From Motilibacter rhizosphaerae (GTDB taxonomy: Bacteria; Actinomycetota; Actinomycetes; Motilibacterales; Motilibacteraceae): a stretch of 64,000 nucleotides of DNA. The stretch is from NCBI RefSeq assembly GCF_004216915.1, contig NZ_SGXD01000005.1, positions 248,001 through 312,000 of the forward strand, in the 5' to 3' direction. The notes beneath the pieces are model-generated. The model was given only the letters and a program-made list of their open reading frames with translations. It did not search any database and had not been told where the DNA came from. Both the position numbers and the translations under genes were made by a program. Below are positions 15,918-25,563 of this stretch, one piece after another; the stretch's first letter is position 1, and each line of letters starts with the position of its first letter.

Positions 15918-17264
15918 ATGCCCACCACCCCCAGCCCCTCCCTCCCCCTCCCGACCGCGTCCCCCGACACCTCCCGGGTGCTGGTCCGCGGCGCCACCGT
16001 GCTCACCGTCGACCCGGAGCTCGGCGTGCTGCCCCGCGGGGACGTGCTCGTCGAGGGCGAGCGGATCCTCGCGGTCGGCACCGACCTCTCGGCCGCCGGC
16101 GCGACCGTCATCGACGCCACCGGGATGATCGCGCTCCCCGGCTTCGTCGACGCCCACGTCCACGCCTGGGAGGGCCAGCTGCGCGGCAGCGGACCAGTCG
16201 TCGACTTCGGCGGCTACCTCGGCCTCACGGCGTTCGGGGCCGGCCCGCGCTACTCCCCGGACGACGTCTACGCCGGCACCCTCGCCACGGCCGTCTCCGC
16301 GCTCGACGCTGGCATCACCACCGTCGTCGACAACGCGCACAACGCCCTCACCCTCGAGCACGCGGTCGCCGGCGTCCAGGCGCTCACCGACGCCGGCCTG
16401 CGCGGGGTCGCGGCCGTCGGTGCGCCGTTCGGCTCCCCCGACGACGGCGTCGTCGCGCTCGCGGCCCGGCTGCGCGAGTCGACGAGCACGCCCCTCGTGG
16501 GCGTCCGCGCCTTCGGCGTCCACCCCTCGGACCGCCTGTGGCGAGCGGCGGCCGAGGCAGGGCTCTGGGTGTCGACCGAGCTCGGCCCGCACACGCCGGA
16601 CCTGACCGCGGTCATGGGCGCGCTCGCGGCGTCCGGCCTGCTCGGGGAGCGGCACGCGTTCAACCACTGCTACGACCTGCCCGAGGCGGTCTGGCGCCTC
16701 GTCGCAGAGTCGGGGGCGGCGGTCAACCTCTGCCCCCGCTCGGACGCGGCGTTCGGGCTCGGCTCGGCGGTCGCGCCCGTCGAGGCCGCGCTCGCCTGCC
16801 GCGGCGAGGTCGGGCTCAGCGGCGACAACGAGATCAGCTACGCGCTGAGCATGTTCGCCGAGATGCAGGTGCTGCAGTCCCGCTACCGCGCCGAGGCGTG
16901 GCGGCGGCGCGCGGCCGGCGAGCAGGCGGAGACCGACGCGCTGACGCCCGAGCGGCTGCTGCGCATGGCCACACTCGGCGGCGCGGCCAATGCGGGGCTC
17001 GCCGACCGGGTCGGCTCGCTGACCCCGGGCAAGCAGGCCGACATCGTCCTGCTCCGCGCCGACAGCCCGCGCCTGGCCGGCGTGCCGGACCCGATGGTCG
17101 CCGTCACGGCGTACGCCGACACCGCGGACGTCGACACCGTCCTCGTCGCCGGCCGCCTGCGCAAGCGCTACGGGCGGCTGGTCGGGCGCACGCTGCAGAC
17201 GGCCCAGGAGCTCGCCGTCGAGTCGCGGGAGCGCCTGGCCGCGTCCACGCGAACCCCGGCGTGA
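15918..17264 (+). CDS. Amidohydrolase-family protein (ATZ/TRZ-like)
   Basis: 448 residues. The N-terminal composite beta domain (RVLVRGATVLTVDPE) leads into the TIM barrel with the metal-binding GFVDAHVHAWEG (HxH). A barrel His appears in AFNHCYDL, and the Asp region is SGDNEISYALSMFAEMQ. The C-terminal SLTPGKQADIVLL is typical of cytosine-deaminase/chlorohydrolase-like enzymes. The strand-5 segment reads AGLWVSTELGPHTPD rather than the usual His-x-Ala-Glu, so metal ligation may differ. Start ATG at 15918 with TGGAG upstream. Substrate unknown; a deaminase or hydrolase of a heterocycle is likely. Confidence 0.85.
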   Translation: MPTTPSPSLPLPTASPDTSRVLVRGATVLTVDPELGVLPRGDVLVEGERILAVGTDLSAAGATVIDATGMIALPGFVDAHVHAWEGQLRGSGPVVDFGGYLGLTAFGAGPRYSPDDVYAGTLATAVSALDAGITTVVDNAHNALTLEHAVAGVQALTDAGLRGVAAVGAPFGSPDDGVVALAARLRESTSTPLVGVRAFGVHPSDRLWRAAAEAGLWVSTELGPHTPDLTAVMGALAASGLLGERHAFNHCYDLPEAVWRLVAESGAAVNLCPRSDAAFGLGSAVAPVEAALACRGEVGLSGDNEISYALSMFAEMQVLQSRYRAEAWRRRAAGEQAETDALTPERLLRMATLGGAANAGLADRVGSLTPGKQADIVLLRADSPRLAGVPDPMVAVTAYADTADVDTVLVAGRLRKRYGRLVGRTLQTAQELAVESRERLAASTRTPA

Positions 17265-17293
17265 GCGCCCGAGGACTGGCAGGATCCGGGAGC

Positions 17294-20200
17294 GTGCTGG
17301 ACTTCCGCCTGCTCGGCCGCCTCCAGGTCGAGCAGGACGGCCAGCCCCTCCCGCTCGGTCCGCCGAAGCAGCGCGCCCTGCTGGCGCTGCTCCTGCACGA
17401 GACCGGCTCGGTCGTGAGCTCGGACCGGCTGGTGCACGAGATCTGGGGCGAGGACGCCTCGCCCCAGATCACCTCCAGCCTGTACGCCCTGGTGTCCCGC
17501 CTGCGCCAGGTGGTGCGCGACTCCCCGGACACGCCCTCCCCGCTCGTGCGCTCGGGCAGCGGCTACCTCATCGACGTCGTTCCCGGACAGCTCGACGCGG
17601 TCCGCTTCCAGGAGGGCGTGCGCGCGGCCCGCCGGGCCGTCGAGGAGCGCGACTGGCGCACGGCGGTCGACCGGGGAGAGGCGGCGCTGCGCGAGTGGCG
17701 CGGCCCGTACCTCGAGGAGTACGCCGACACCGAGGCCGTCCGCCTCGTCACCGGCTCGTGGCTGGAGCGGCGCGCCGGGCTGCTGCACGACCTCACGACC
17801 GGGCTGCTCGGGCTGGGTGACGTGGCCCAGGCGGTCGCCCAGGCGCGCGCGCTGGTGGCCGAGTGCCCGTTGGACGAGCGGGCGGTCTGGCTGCTGCTGG
17901 TCGCGCTGCACCGGGCGGGCCGGACCGCGGAGGCGCTCACCGCGTACCGCGACCACGCGACGGCGCTCGACGAGGAGCTCGGGCTCGAGGTCGGCGGCCC
18001 GCTGCGCGACCTGCAGGGCGCCCTCCTGCGCCAGGACCCCGGGCCAGCCGGCTGGCCCGGGCCCGGGACGACCGCCGCGCCGGTGGCCGTCGTGCCCGCT
18101 CCGCGCTCCGGTCTCGTCGGGCGGGAGGCGGAGCGGGAGCAGGTGCGCGCCGCGCTCGACGCGGCCCGCGGCACCGGGTGCGCCTGGGTCGTCCTGTCCG
18201 GGCGGCCCGGCATCGGCAAGACGCGCCTGGCCGAGGAGGCGGTGGAGCTCTGGCGAGCGGGCGGCGGCCGCGTCGCCCAGGGGCGCTGCCCGGACGACGA
18301 CGCCGTCCCCGCGTGGTGGCCGCTGCGCCAGGTCGTCCGCGACCTCGGCGCCGACCCCGCGACCGTCCTGTCGGCGCCGGGCACCGCCGACCCTGCGACC
18401 GCGCGCTACGCCGTGCTGGAGCAGGTCCGCGACCTCGTCCTCGCCGCCGTCGCCGAGGGCCCGCTGCTGCTGCTCGTCGACGACGTGCACTGGGCGGACC
18501 CGAGCACGCTGCGGCTGCTCGGCCTGCTCGCCGACGAGGTCGAGCGGCCCGGGCTCGCCGTCGTGCTGACCGCGCGCCCGGGCGTCGGGGACCCGCGGCT
18601 CGAGCGGGTGCTCGCGCGCGCCGCCCGCCACCCCGGCAGCGTCCACCTGGCCCTCTCGCCGCTGACCGCGCCGGACGTGGCCGACCTGGTCGAGCAGGTA
18701 CGCGGTCGCCGCCCCGACGCGGCCGAGACCGCGGCGCTGACGGCCGTCACGGGCGGGGTGCCGCTGTTCGCCCAGGAGTACGCGAAGCTCGCCTCCGCCG
18801 ACCCGGAGGGCGCAGTGCCCGATGCCGTCCGCCCGGTGCTCGCCCGCCGGCTGGCCGAGCTGCCCGAGCCCGTGCTCGAGGCACTCCGCGTGGCGGCCGT
18901 CCTCGGGGACCCGCTCGACGTGCGGCTGCTCGCGGAGGTCCTCGGCAGCGACGTGACGAGCGCCGCCGACGCGCTCGACGCGGCCGCCACCGCCGAGGTC
19001 CTCGTCCACTCGGCCGCCAGCGGCGGCTACGCCTTCACCCACGCGCTGTTCCGCGACGAGGTGGCCGCGTCGGTGCCGGCCCTGCGCCGCCAGCGCCTCC
19101 ACCTCGCGGCGGCCGCGGCGGCGCACGGCGGCGTCCGCGGGGACCGGGCCCTGCGCCGCGCCGGGCACCTGCGCGCGGCGGGCGCGCTGGCCGACGCGGC
19201 CGAGGTGCTGGCCGCGGCTCGCGACGCGGCCCGTACGGCGGAGCAGCAGGGCCAGCCCGAGGCCGCGGCCGGCTGGTGGCGCAGCGCGGTGGAGGCGCAC
19301 GAGCTCCTGCTCGGCGCCGACCCCGCCGAGCGCGACGAGCTGGTCGCGGCGGAGCTCACGGCACTGACCCGCTCCGGACGCGGGCAGGCCGTGCTCGACG
19401 TGCTCGACGCCGAGCTCGTCACCGCGCTGCGCGCCGGGAGGACCGCCTCCGTCGGGCGGCTCGCGGCGAACCTCCTGCGCGTCTCCGGCTCGTGGCCCTG
19501 GCCGGTCTACGGCTCGGACCCCGCGCCCCTGCTCGCGACCCTGCGCGGGCTCGACGGCCTGCTCGCCGACGACCCCGCCGCCCGGGCCCGGGTCCTCGCC
19601 GTGACCGCGATCGGGCACTGCTACGACCCCGACCCCTCCGTCCCGGACGGGCTCAGCGCCCGCGCGCTCGCGCTGGCCGAGGCGACGGGCGACGCCGACG
19701 TGCTGGCCGACGCGCTGCTCGGGAGGACGCTGACGTACGCCGGGGTCGCGAGCCGCTCGGCGGAGTCGGTGGAGCTGCTCGAGCGCCTCCGCACGCTGCC
19801 CCACGAGCAGCAGGACGTCGACGAGGTGCTGCGGCACAACCTGCTGACGATGGCGTGCATGAACCTCGGGCGCACCGCGGAGGCCGCCGAGCACATCAGC
19901 GCGGGGAGCCTGCGCAGCGAGGTGCTGCGCCTGCCGGTGAACCGAGTCCAGCTCGGCTGGGCCCGGGCCTGCCTCGCCCAGTGGCGGGGCGACCTCGCGG
20001 AGGCGTCCCGGCTCTACGACGAGGCGGAGGCCGCGCACCGGCGCACGGAGCTGCAGCAGGCGGGGACCTTCGAGCTCGCGGCGCTCGTGCTCGCGTGGGA
20101 CCGGGGCACGCTGGCCGCGGCGTCCGGCGACGTCCCGCACAACCCGGTCGTCGCGCGATGGACCCGCGCGGTCGCCGACGCCGCCGCTGGACGGCCGGGC

Positions 20201-20680
20201 GGCGAGGAGGCGCTCGCCGCGGAGGTGCACTGGCCCGAACCGGAGGTCTGGACCTCGCACGGGCGGCTCGCGCTGCTGGCCCACGTCGTCGCGGACCTCG
20301 AGCGGGCCGACCTGGCGCCCCCGCTGCGCGCCCGGCTCGCCCCGCTCGCCGGCCTGCTCGCCACCCTCGGCCAGATCGGGACGGTGGGGCCGGTCTCCCT
20401 CGCGCTCGCCCGGCTCGCCCGGCTCGAGGGCGACCGTGCCGCGGCCGGCGAGCACCTGGCCGACGCGCTCGCCCTGGCCCGGCGGGAGGGCGGCGGCAGC
20501 GCGGAGGTCCACGCCCGGGCGTACGCGCTGGCATGGGCCGCGGAGGACGCCGGCGGCCTCCGTGGCGGCGACCGGGCCGAGCTCGAGGCGGTGCTCGCGG
20601 CGGCGTCGGCGCGGGGCATGACGGGGACGGTCGAGCGGCTCGGTGCCCTGCTGCAGGAGCGGACCGCGCGCCGGTCGTGA
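17294..20680 (+). CDS. SARP/BTAD-domain transcriptional regulator with ATPase and TPR-like region
   Basis: 1,128 residues. An OmpR-type winged helix (FRLLGRLQVEQDGQPLPLGP, about residues 1-95) is followed by a bacterial transcriptional activation domain (96-245; LDAVRFQEGVRAARRAVEER). Next is an AAA/STAND ATPase with Walker A LSGRPGIGKTRLAEEA near residue 300 and Walker B LLLLVDDVHWADPSTLR, and then about 550 residues of helical repeats. This AfsR-like layout activates secondary-metabolism or metabolic genes. The GTG at 17294 is 29 bp from the amidohydrolase stop, so they may share an operon. Target genes are not apparent. Confidence 0.9.
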   Translation: MLDFRLLGRLQVEQDGQPLPLGPPKQRALLALLLHETGSVVSSDRLVHEIWGEDASPQITSSLYALVSRLRQVVRDSPDTPSPLVRSGSGYLIDVVPGQLDAVRFQEGVRAARRAVEERDWRTAVDRGEAALREWRGPYLEEYADTEAVRLVTGSWLERRAGLLHDLTTGLLGLGDVAQAVAQARALVAECPLDERAVWLLLVALHRAGRTAEALTAYRDHATALDEELGLEVGGPLRDLQGALLRQDPGPAGWPGPGTTAAPVAVVPAPRSGLVGREAEREQVRAALDAARGTGCAWVVLSGRPGIGKTRLAEEAVELWRAGGGRVAQGRCPDDDAVPAWWPLRQVVRDLGADPATVLSAPGTADPATARYAVLEQVRDLVLAAVAEGPLLLLVDDVHWADPSTLRLLGLLADEVERPGLAVVLTARPGVGDPRLERVLARAARHPGSVHLALSPLTAPDVADLVEQVRGRRPDAAETAALTAVTGGVPLFAQEYAKLASADPEGAVPDAVRPVLARRLAELPEPVLEALRVAAVLGDPLDVRLLAEVLGSDVTSAADALDAAATAEVLVHSAASGGYAFTHALFRDEVAASVPALRRQRLHLAAAAAAHGGVRGDRALRRAGHLRAAGALADAAEVLAAARDAARTAEQQGQPEAAAGWWRSAVEAHELLLGADPAERDELVAAELTALTRSGRGQAVLDVLDAELVTALRAGRTASVGRLAANLLRVSGSWPWPVYGSDPAPLLATLRGLDGLLADDPAARARVLAVTAIGHCYDPDPSVPDGLSARALALAEATGDADVLADALLGRTLTYAGVASRSAESVELLERLRTLPHEQQDVDEVLRHNLLTMACMNLGRTAEAAEHISAGSLRSEVLRLPVNRVQLGWARACLAQWRGDLAEASRLYDEAEAAHRRTELQQAGTFELAALVLAWDRGTLAAASGDVPHNPVVARWTRAVADAAAGRPGGEEALAAEVHWPEPEVWTSHGRLALLAHVVADLERADLAPPLRARLAPLAGLLATLGQIGTVGPVSLALARLARLEGDRAAAGEHLADALALARREGGGSAEVHARAYALAWAAEDAGGLRGGDRAELEAVLAAASARGMTGTVERLGALLQERTARRS

Positions 20681-20712
20681 CGCCCGGCTCGAACATGTGG
20701 TCGAATGGTCGG

Positions 20713-21123
20713 GTGCGATGGGACAGCCAGCGCCTCGACATGGAGGCCACGAGCGCGGCGCTGCCGCTGCTGCCGAGGGGCGCGGTGGCGCGGACCTTCG
20801 ACACCCCGGAGTTCCGCGGCATGACGTTCTTCGAGGTGACCGCGCGCTCGGCGCTCAACCGCGTCCCCGCGGCGAGCCGGGTGCCGTTCCGCTGGACCGT
20901 CAACCCCTACCGCGGGTGCACGCACGCCTGCGTCTACTGCTTCGCCCGCAAGACCCACGAGTACCTCGACCTCGACAGCGGTGCCGACTTCGACTCGAAG
21001 ATCGTCGTCAAGGTCAACGTCGCCGAGGTGCTGGCGCGCGAGCTGCAGAAGCCGTCCTGGTCCGGTGACCACGTCGCGCTCGGGACGACGAGCGGCAGCG
21101 CACATACTAGCCAGCCGAGGTAG
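20713..21123 (+). pseudogene. Rv2578c-family radical SAM protein, 5' fragment interrupted by the integrated element
   Basis: The GTG at 20713 begins VRWDSQRLDMEATS and includes SALNRVPAASRVPFRWTVNP and the radical SAM cluster CTHACVYC (C-x3-C-x2-C), then THEYLDLDSG. Host sequence ends at the ACGA core (21085-21088); translation then runs 12 codons into the element to TAG at 21121. The missing remainder is at 31116-31781, and joining the two at ACGA restores ALGTNTDPYQ in frame, the conserved family motif. The present 136-residue product keeps the iron-sulfur cysteines but lacks most of the barrel. Confidence 0.92.
21066..21107. other. attL of the integrated element
   Basis: Left junction. 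Host bases end in GCTCGGG, the shared core is ACGA (21085-21088), and the element arm CGAGCGGCAGCGCACATAC (21089-21107) follows. This arm is the inverted repeat of the arm at attR. Confidence 0.85.
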
Positions 21124-21231
21124 TCAGAAGGGACCAGGTTCTCCCGGTCTAGGTGTGTCGTCCCACTCGCCGTGGTCCCATGCAGGACCCAGGCGCTCAA
21201 GGCGACCGCCTGGTTACCGAGAGGAAGCAGC

Positions 21232-21534
21232 ATGACAAGCACAACCACCGCCCCCGTCCTGCACTACGACGTGCCTGGCGTAGCGCTCTGGCAGGAGGGC
21301 GAGACCTTCACGCTGGACGTTCGGCACCCCGTCTCTCGCGCAGCCCTGGAGGGTGCCTGGGAGTTCATCCCCGAGGGAACGGACGTGCTCTGGGTGGAGG
21401 ACGGGACGCCCGAACTCGAGCGGGTGCCCGCGCCAGACGTGAACGCATGGGCTGAGCAGTGGGTGGCCGACAACTTCCGCCCGACGGACGAGACCTGGAG
21501 TCACCTCTTCGGTCTCATCCCCAGGCAGCGGTAG
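21232..21534 (+). CDS. Element protein with C-terminal W-x3-W-x-AD...ETW motif
   Basis: 100 residues; ATG at 21232 after GAGAGGAAG. No family recognised. The last 25 residues include NAWAEQWVADNFRP followed by DETWSHLFGL. A very similar block (WADAWAADHW, SSETWDRLYRL) occurs near the N-terminus of the reverse-strand ORF at 29075-29497, so the two ends of the element carry related modules. It is the only clearly forward gene at the left end and is convergent with the tape-measure gene across a hairpin. Confidence 0.7.
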   Translation: MTSTTTAPVLHYDVPGVALWQEGETFTLDVRHPVSRAALEGAWEFIPEGTDVLWVEDGTPELERVPAPDVNAWAEQWVADNFRPTDETWSHLFGLIPRQR

Positions 21535-21559
21535 CCCTGACGCCAGAAACACAAGAAGC

Positions 21560-21614
21560 GCCCCTGTGGCCGGAGTCCTGACGAGTGATAGTCGCCAGGC
21601 CCAACCACAGGGGC
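21560..21614. terminator. Bidirectional hairpin between convergent element genes
   Basis: Perfect 10-bp arms GCCCCTGTGG (21560-21569) and CCACAGGGGC (21605-21614), separated by 35 nt that can fold further. It lies between the forward 100-aa gene and the 3' end of the tape-measure gene. Confidence 0.65.
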
Positions 21615-21664
21615 AATCTTGTGTCTAACGTAGGAGTCAACCTAAGCGCAAGCCAGGTTGCCTC

Positions 21665-24600
21665 TTAGGCCGCTCGTCCCGAGCGCCGGGCGGTAGTCGC
21701 CTGGTGCTTCGTAATGGTAGCGGCAAGGTCCCGCTCACTGATGACGCTCCCGGCCACATTCACAATGGTCGTGATGCCGCCCGCAAGAGCCGTGTCGAAG
21801 AAGTTCTTCCCCGAAGCCGTGGCCTTCGGCTTGGTCGTCAGCGTCTTGGTGGCCGTGCCGTTCGCCACGGCATCGGTGAAACCGTCAACAAACGCTGCCC
21901 CCGCCTGCTCGCCCAGCACCTTGAGCGGGTTATCCCCCTCGGCGTCCAGACCAAGAGCAGTTTGCAACGAGGTCACCAGACCGTCAGCAACGGTCTGCAT
22001 CTGCGTCTGAAGGCTGTCAAACTGCACCTGGAGGCCAGCCGCGTACTGATCGGCAGTCTGCCCACCGACGGCGTAGAAGCTGTCAGCCAGGGACTTCCCC
22101 AGATCGTCACTGATTCCTTGAATCTGGCTCTGCATGGAGTTGATATCTCCGATAGAGCCAGGGGAGTTCAGAAGCGCCTGAGCGACCTGCCCGCCCGTGT
22201 CCGCACCGGCAGCCACAATATCCTGGAGCGACTGCTTGTTGAGACCCTTGCTCAGCAAGTCCTTCACGTTGGACGCAAAGCCCTTGACCTGAGCCAGCTT
22301 GTCCCCCAGCCTCTTTCCGAGACCAGCCGCAGTGTTGTCACCCGTAGGATTACCGTCGGCGTCCGTGGACCCATCCAGGAGGCCCGTGAGGTTCCCGAGA
22401 CCAGCCAGGTTGCCACTGACCTGGCTGGCGTAGCCGAGGGCGCTGCTCAGGTTGTCCTGCGCCGCCTTCAGCTTCGTAGCAACGTCGTCCCGCTGCTTCG
22501 CAAGGTCCTGCAACTTCTGATTAGCAACAGCGATAGCCTGGCGCGCCGCCTCAATATTCTTCGGATCACGGGCCTTTGCGGTCGCGGCGTCGTACGCGTT
22601 GAGGTCGTCCTTCGCCTTGCTGAGCGCCTTGCCACTGCTTGTGACCTTGCCCGCTGCGTTCCTTGCTCGCTCCTGGGCGTCGTGCAGGGAGTTCCAGGCA
22701 GCCGTTACGCGCTTCTGTGCGGCAGCCTCAGCCTTCGCCTTGGCCTCCTCGCTCTTGGCGGTGGAGCCCTTCTTGTCGGCCCTCACGGGGGCCTCCTGGG
22801 CCGTCTGAAGGGCCTTCACGGCGGCTTGGTACTTCTTCATGGCCTCGGTGCGCTTGAGCACCGCCTCAGTGGACGCCTTGACCGCATTGGCATTGGCCGT
22901 GCTGGCGTCGGTGACCTTCTGGTTGAGACCGCTCCGCTCGGAGCCGAGGTCCGCCGGAAGCCCAAGGACAGAGGTAGCCAGGTTGAGTGCCTGATCCTTG
23001 ATGCCAGACGTGTCCCCCACAAGGTTGGCAACAATCCCGTTGCTGTCCTTGTTGAAGAGGTCAGTCTCAAAGCGCTTCATGGCATCCGAGACCGAGCGAG
23101 CGAGAGCGGCAACAGCAGCCACAGCCTTGGGTGTAGTGCGCTTGACGCCAGCCGCGTAACCCTCAACCGTGTTGTCACCGTACTCAGCAAAGACTCGCGA
23201 CGGCGAGTGGATGCCAAGGAACGAGGTAAAGGTGTTCTTGGCCGTGGAGGCAAGACCCTTCATGGCGTCCTTGACGAAACTCGCCGAGCTGGTGACTCCA
23301 CGAACAAGCCCACGAACCAGGTTCACCCCAGCGTCAACCAGCAGGCTCCCAAAGTCAGCCGCAGCGTTCTTGATGAGAGCACCCAGCGCCTGAATACTGG
23401 CACTCACGCCAGCAAACTTCCCCGTCATCGCGTTGAGGAAGAGTTCAATCACGTTGCGTCCGGCGTCTACCAGGAGCTTGGCGATCTTCACCCCGCCATT
23501 GATGAGCAGGCGGTTGATGGTGCCCAGCACGTCGCCCACGGCCGTAGGAGCACGGTCTAGCATCGCTCGGCCGAAGTTCACGATTGCTCTAGCTCCCGCG
23601 AACTGAAGCGTGAGGAGCGCCTTGTCAGCCCGGATCGGCAGTTCGGCAAGATACTTGACAATGCTCACGATCATGCCGCTGATAGACCCAGCGGAGTCAG
23701 TGCCAATCTTGGTGAAGCTGCGAGCGAAGCCCTTACCCAGGTTGCCCAGGACCCGGACAGCGGCGGACTCCAGTCCATCCCCGAACTTCTGAAGGGCCTC
23801 AACACCCCACTTCAGCAGGCCACCGGCCAGCGGAACGCGGGCCAGCACCTCACCAAGAGCACCGGCAATCTTCGCCGGGGCAAAGGCGATGGATAGCCCC
23901 GCCACCAGGACAAGCTCCCAATGCGCCGCAAGCTGCGAGAAGAGGGCCTTGGGGTCGAACGCCAGAAGCCCGGACGCGAGACCGATGACGAACGGAAGCG
24001 CGACCTTGCCAGCGGCAATACCGACACCCACCCAATCGACCTGCTTCACCCAGCCCAGGAGGACGGTAGCCAGGTCAGCCGAAGCCTTCAGCGTGGTCCC
24101 AATGGCAGTGCCAATAGCCTGACCCAGCGGACCCCAATCGCCCGTCTGCACACCCGCCGTGAAGGCGTCAATGAGCGTCTTGGCACCGTCTCGGATGCCT
24201 ACCGCCATGCTGTGCAGGATCGGCGTAACGTCCATCTTGATTTGCGAGAAGGCGTCCATGACCGGCTGACGCCAGGTCTTGACCTTCTCTGTCACTGCAC
24301 TGCCAGCATTCCCGAGAGAGTCAAGGATCGGCTGGACGAACGCCTTACCGGCGCTAGCGTCAGCCTTGCCCGTCTTGAAGAGCTTGCTGAGGTCGATGCT
24401 AGGAAGGTTCTCCTTGAGAGAACGCTTCAGCTTCTCGAACTCGCCCTTGACCTTGTTGATAGCGGCAGGGGTCTTGTTGCTAATCCAGCTCGTGAGGTCA
24501 ACGAACTTGTTGAGGACCACCTTGATAGCCGGGAAGAATGCCGTGACGATGTTGGCAGCAGCCAGGCCAGAGGCGTCCTTGATATTCGAAATCATGCCCT

Positions 24601-25318
24601 GGACGGTGTGCGACTGCTTGTCCATCATGCCGCCGTAGGACTTCTCCATGCCGGACATGAAGGCATCCATAGCGGTCTTGCTGTCCACCTGGCGCTTGGT
24701 GACCTTGTCCATCGCCCCGGCGACATTCGTCCCGAGCTTGTCGGCAAGCATCTGCCAGGCGGGGATGCCAGCCTCGGTGAGCTGGTTCATCTCCTGAGCC
24801 ATGACGTGACCCTTGGTGTTGATCTGACCCAGAGCCAGAGTCACGCGGTCCAGCGTCTCGCCATTGCCACCAACAGCGGCAACAGCGTTACCGGCATTGG
24901 TCAGCAGGGGAATGATCTGCTTGGAGGCAAAGCCCATCGCCAGCAGGCGGTTAGCCTGAGTGACCAGCTCGGGGAACTCAAACGGCGTGGTCTTGGCAAA
25001 GTTCTTCAGGTTGTTGAGCATGGTGTCGGCAGCCTTGGCCGACCCCAGAAGGGTCGTAAAGCCAATGCGCGCCTGCTCAAGCTTCTCAGCCAGCGTGAAG
25101 CCAGCCTTGGCTCCGTTAACCGCCATGCGTGCCAGCGAGGCCGCTGCAAGGCCACCCATAACCCCAAACGCCGTCCCGACCGCAGCGGTGCGAGCAGAGA
25201 GACGCTTGAGTGCAGCTTCGGTCTTAGCGGCGCTAGCGGAGGTTCCGCTGAAGGCACGCTGGACGGACTTGGCGTCACCGACGATGACGACGCGCAGGGT
25301 TTGAGAGGAATCAGCCAT
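21665..25318 (-). CDS. Phage tail tape-measure protein
   Basis: 1,217 residues. The N-terminus (SQTLRVVIVGDAKSVQRAF) and the tape-measure core are typical of siphophages: LEQARIGFTTLLGSAKAADT, FEFPELVTQANRLLAMGF and AQEMNQLTEAGIPAWQMLAD. Downstream are hydrophobic segments (for example GIAAGKVALPFVIGLASGLL), a SFLGIHSPSRVFAEYGDNTV block found in many tape measures, and a coiled-coil, Ala/Lys-rich C-terminal third. The protein sets tail length; at about 0.15 nm per residue it would fit a tail near 180 nm. The ATG is at 25318. No tail chaperones, tube or tip genes flank it. Confidence 0.93.
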   Translation of the reverse strand: MADSSQTLRVVIVGDAKSVQRAFSGTSASAAKTEAALKRLSARTAAVGTAFGVMGGLAAASLARMAVNGAKAGFTLAEKLEQARIGFTTLLGSAKAADTMLNNLKNFAKTTPFEFPELVTQANRLLAMGFASKQIIPLLTNAGNAVAAVGGNGETLDRVTLALGQINTKGHVMAQEMNQLTEAGIPAWQMLADKLGTNVAGAMDKVTKRQVDSKTAMDAFMSGMEKSYGGMMDKQSHTVQGMISNIKDASGLAAANIVTAFFPAIKVVLNKFVDLTSWISNKTPAAINKVKGEFEKLKRSLKENLPSIDLSKLFKTGKADASAGKAFVQPILDSLGNAGSAVTEKVKTWRQPVMDAFSQIKMDVTPILHSMAVGIRDGAKTLIDAFTAGVQTGDWGPLGQAIGTAIGTTLKASADLATVLLGWVKQVDWVGVGIAAGKVALPFVIGLASGLLAFDPKALFSQLAAHWELVLVAGLSIAFAPAKIAGALGEVLARVPLAGGLLKWGVEALQKFGDGLESAAVRVLGNLGKGFARSFTKIGTDSAGSISGMIVSIVKYLAELPIRADKALLTLQFAGARAIVNFGRAMLDRAPTAVGDVLGTINRLLINGGVKIAKLLVDAGRNVIELFLNAMTGKFAGVSASIQALGALIKNAAADFGSLLVDAGVNLVRGLVRGVTSSASFVKDAMKGLASTAKNTFTSFLGIHSPSRVFAEYGDNTVEGYAAGVKRTTPKAVAAVAALARSVSDAMKRFETDLFNKDSNGIVANLVGDTSGIKDQALNLATSVLGLPADLGSERSGLNQKVTDASTANANAVKASTEAVLKRTEAMKKYQAAVKALQTAQEAPVRADKKGSTAKSEEAKAKAEAAAQKRVTAAWNSLHDAQERARNAAGKVTSSGKALSKAKDDLNAYDAATAKARDPKNIEAARQAIAVANQKLQDLAKQRDDVATKLKAAQDNLSSALGYASQVSGNLAGLGNLTGLLDGSTDADGNPTGDNTAAGLGKRLGDKLAQVKGFASNVKDLLSKGLNKQSLQDIVAAGADTGGQVAQALLNSPGSIGDINSMQSQIQGISDDLGKSLADSFYAVGGQTADQYAAGLQVQFDSLQTQMQTVADGLVTSLQTALGLDAEGDNPLKVLGEQAGAAFVDGFTDAVANGTATKTLTTKPKATASGKNFFDTALAGGITTIVNVAGSVISERDLAATITKHQATTARRSGRAA

Positions 25319-25355
25319 GTGGATTGCCTTGGGTTCAGAAGTCACGGGGAACGAC

Positions 25356-25408
25356 AAAAAGGCCCCCCGACCCGGCCGAGATTGAGAGAATCGGCGGGCC
25401 AGGGGGCC
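25356..25408 (-). terminator. Intrinsic terminator between capsid and tape-measure genes
   Basis: On the reverse strand the arms GGCCCCC and GGGGGCC, with further internal pairing, are followed directly by TTTTT (25360-25356). It lies after the capsid stop (25564) and ends only 38 bp before the tape-measure start codon. Confidence 0.75.
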
Positions 25409-25563
25409 AAAGAGCGGCTGAGCCGCCTCACTGTGAACTCCGGTGTACCGGGCGGAACGCAGCAGTGAGGGATGACGCGGCGCAGCAGCTCACTAGCGGG
25501 CTAAGCCCCTCTGTCGGGTGGAGGTCCCTGTAAGACACCCCGGCCGAGGGCCGCTAGAAGTTG

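Noticed and set aside
17168-20512. 1,114-aa reverse ORF opposite the SARP regulator
   Set aside because: High-GC third-position shadow with no recognisable motif; the forward frame has complete domains.
21704-23560. 618-aa forward ORF opposite the tape-measure gene
   Set aside because: Long open frame caused by codon bias; no protein family, and the reverse frame is a clear tape-measure protein.
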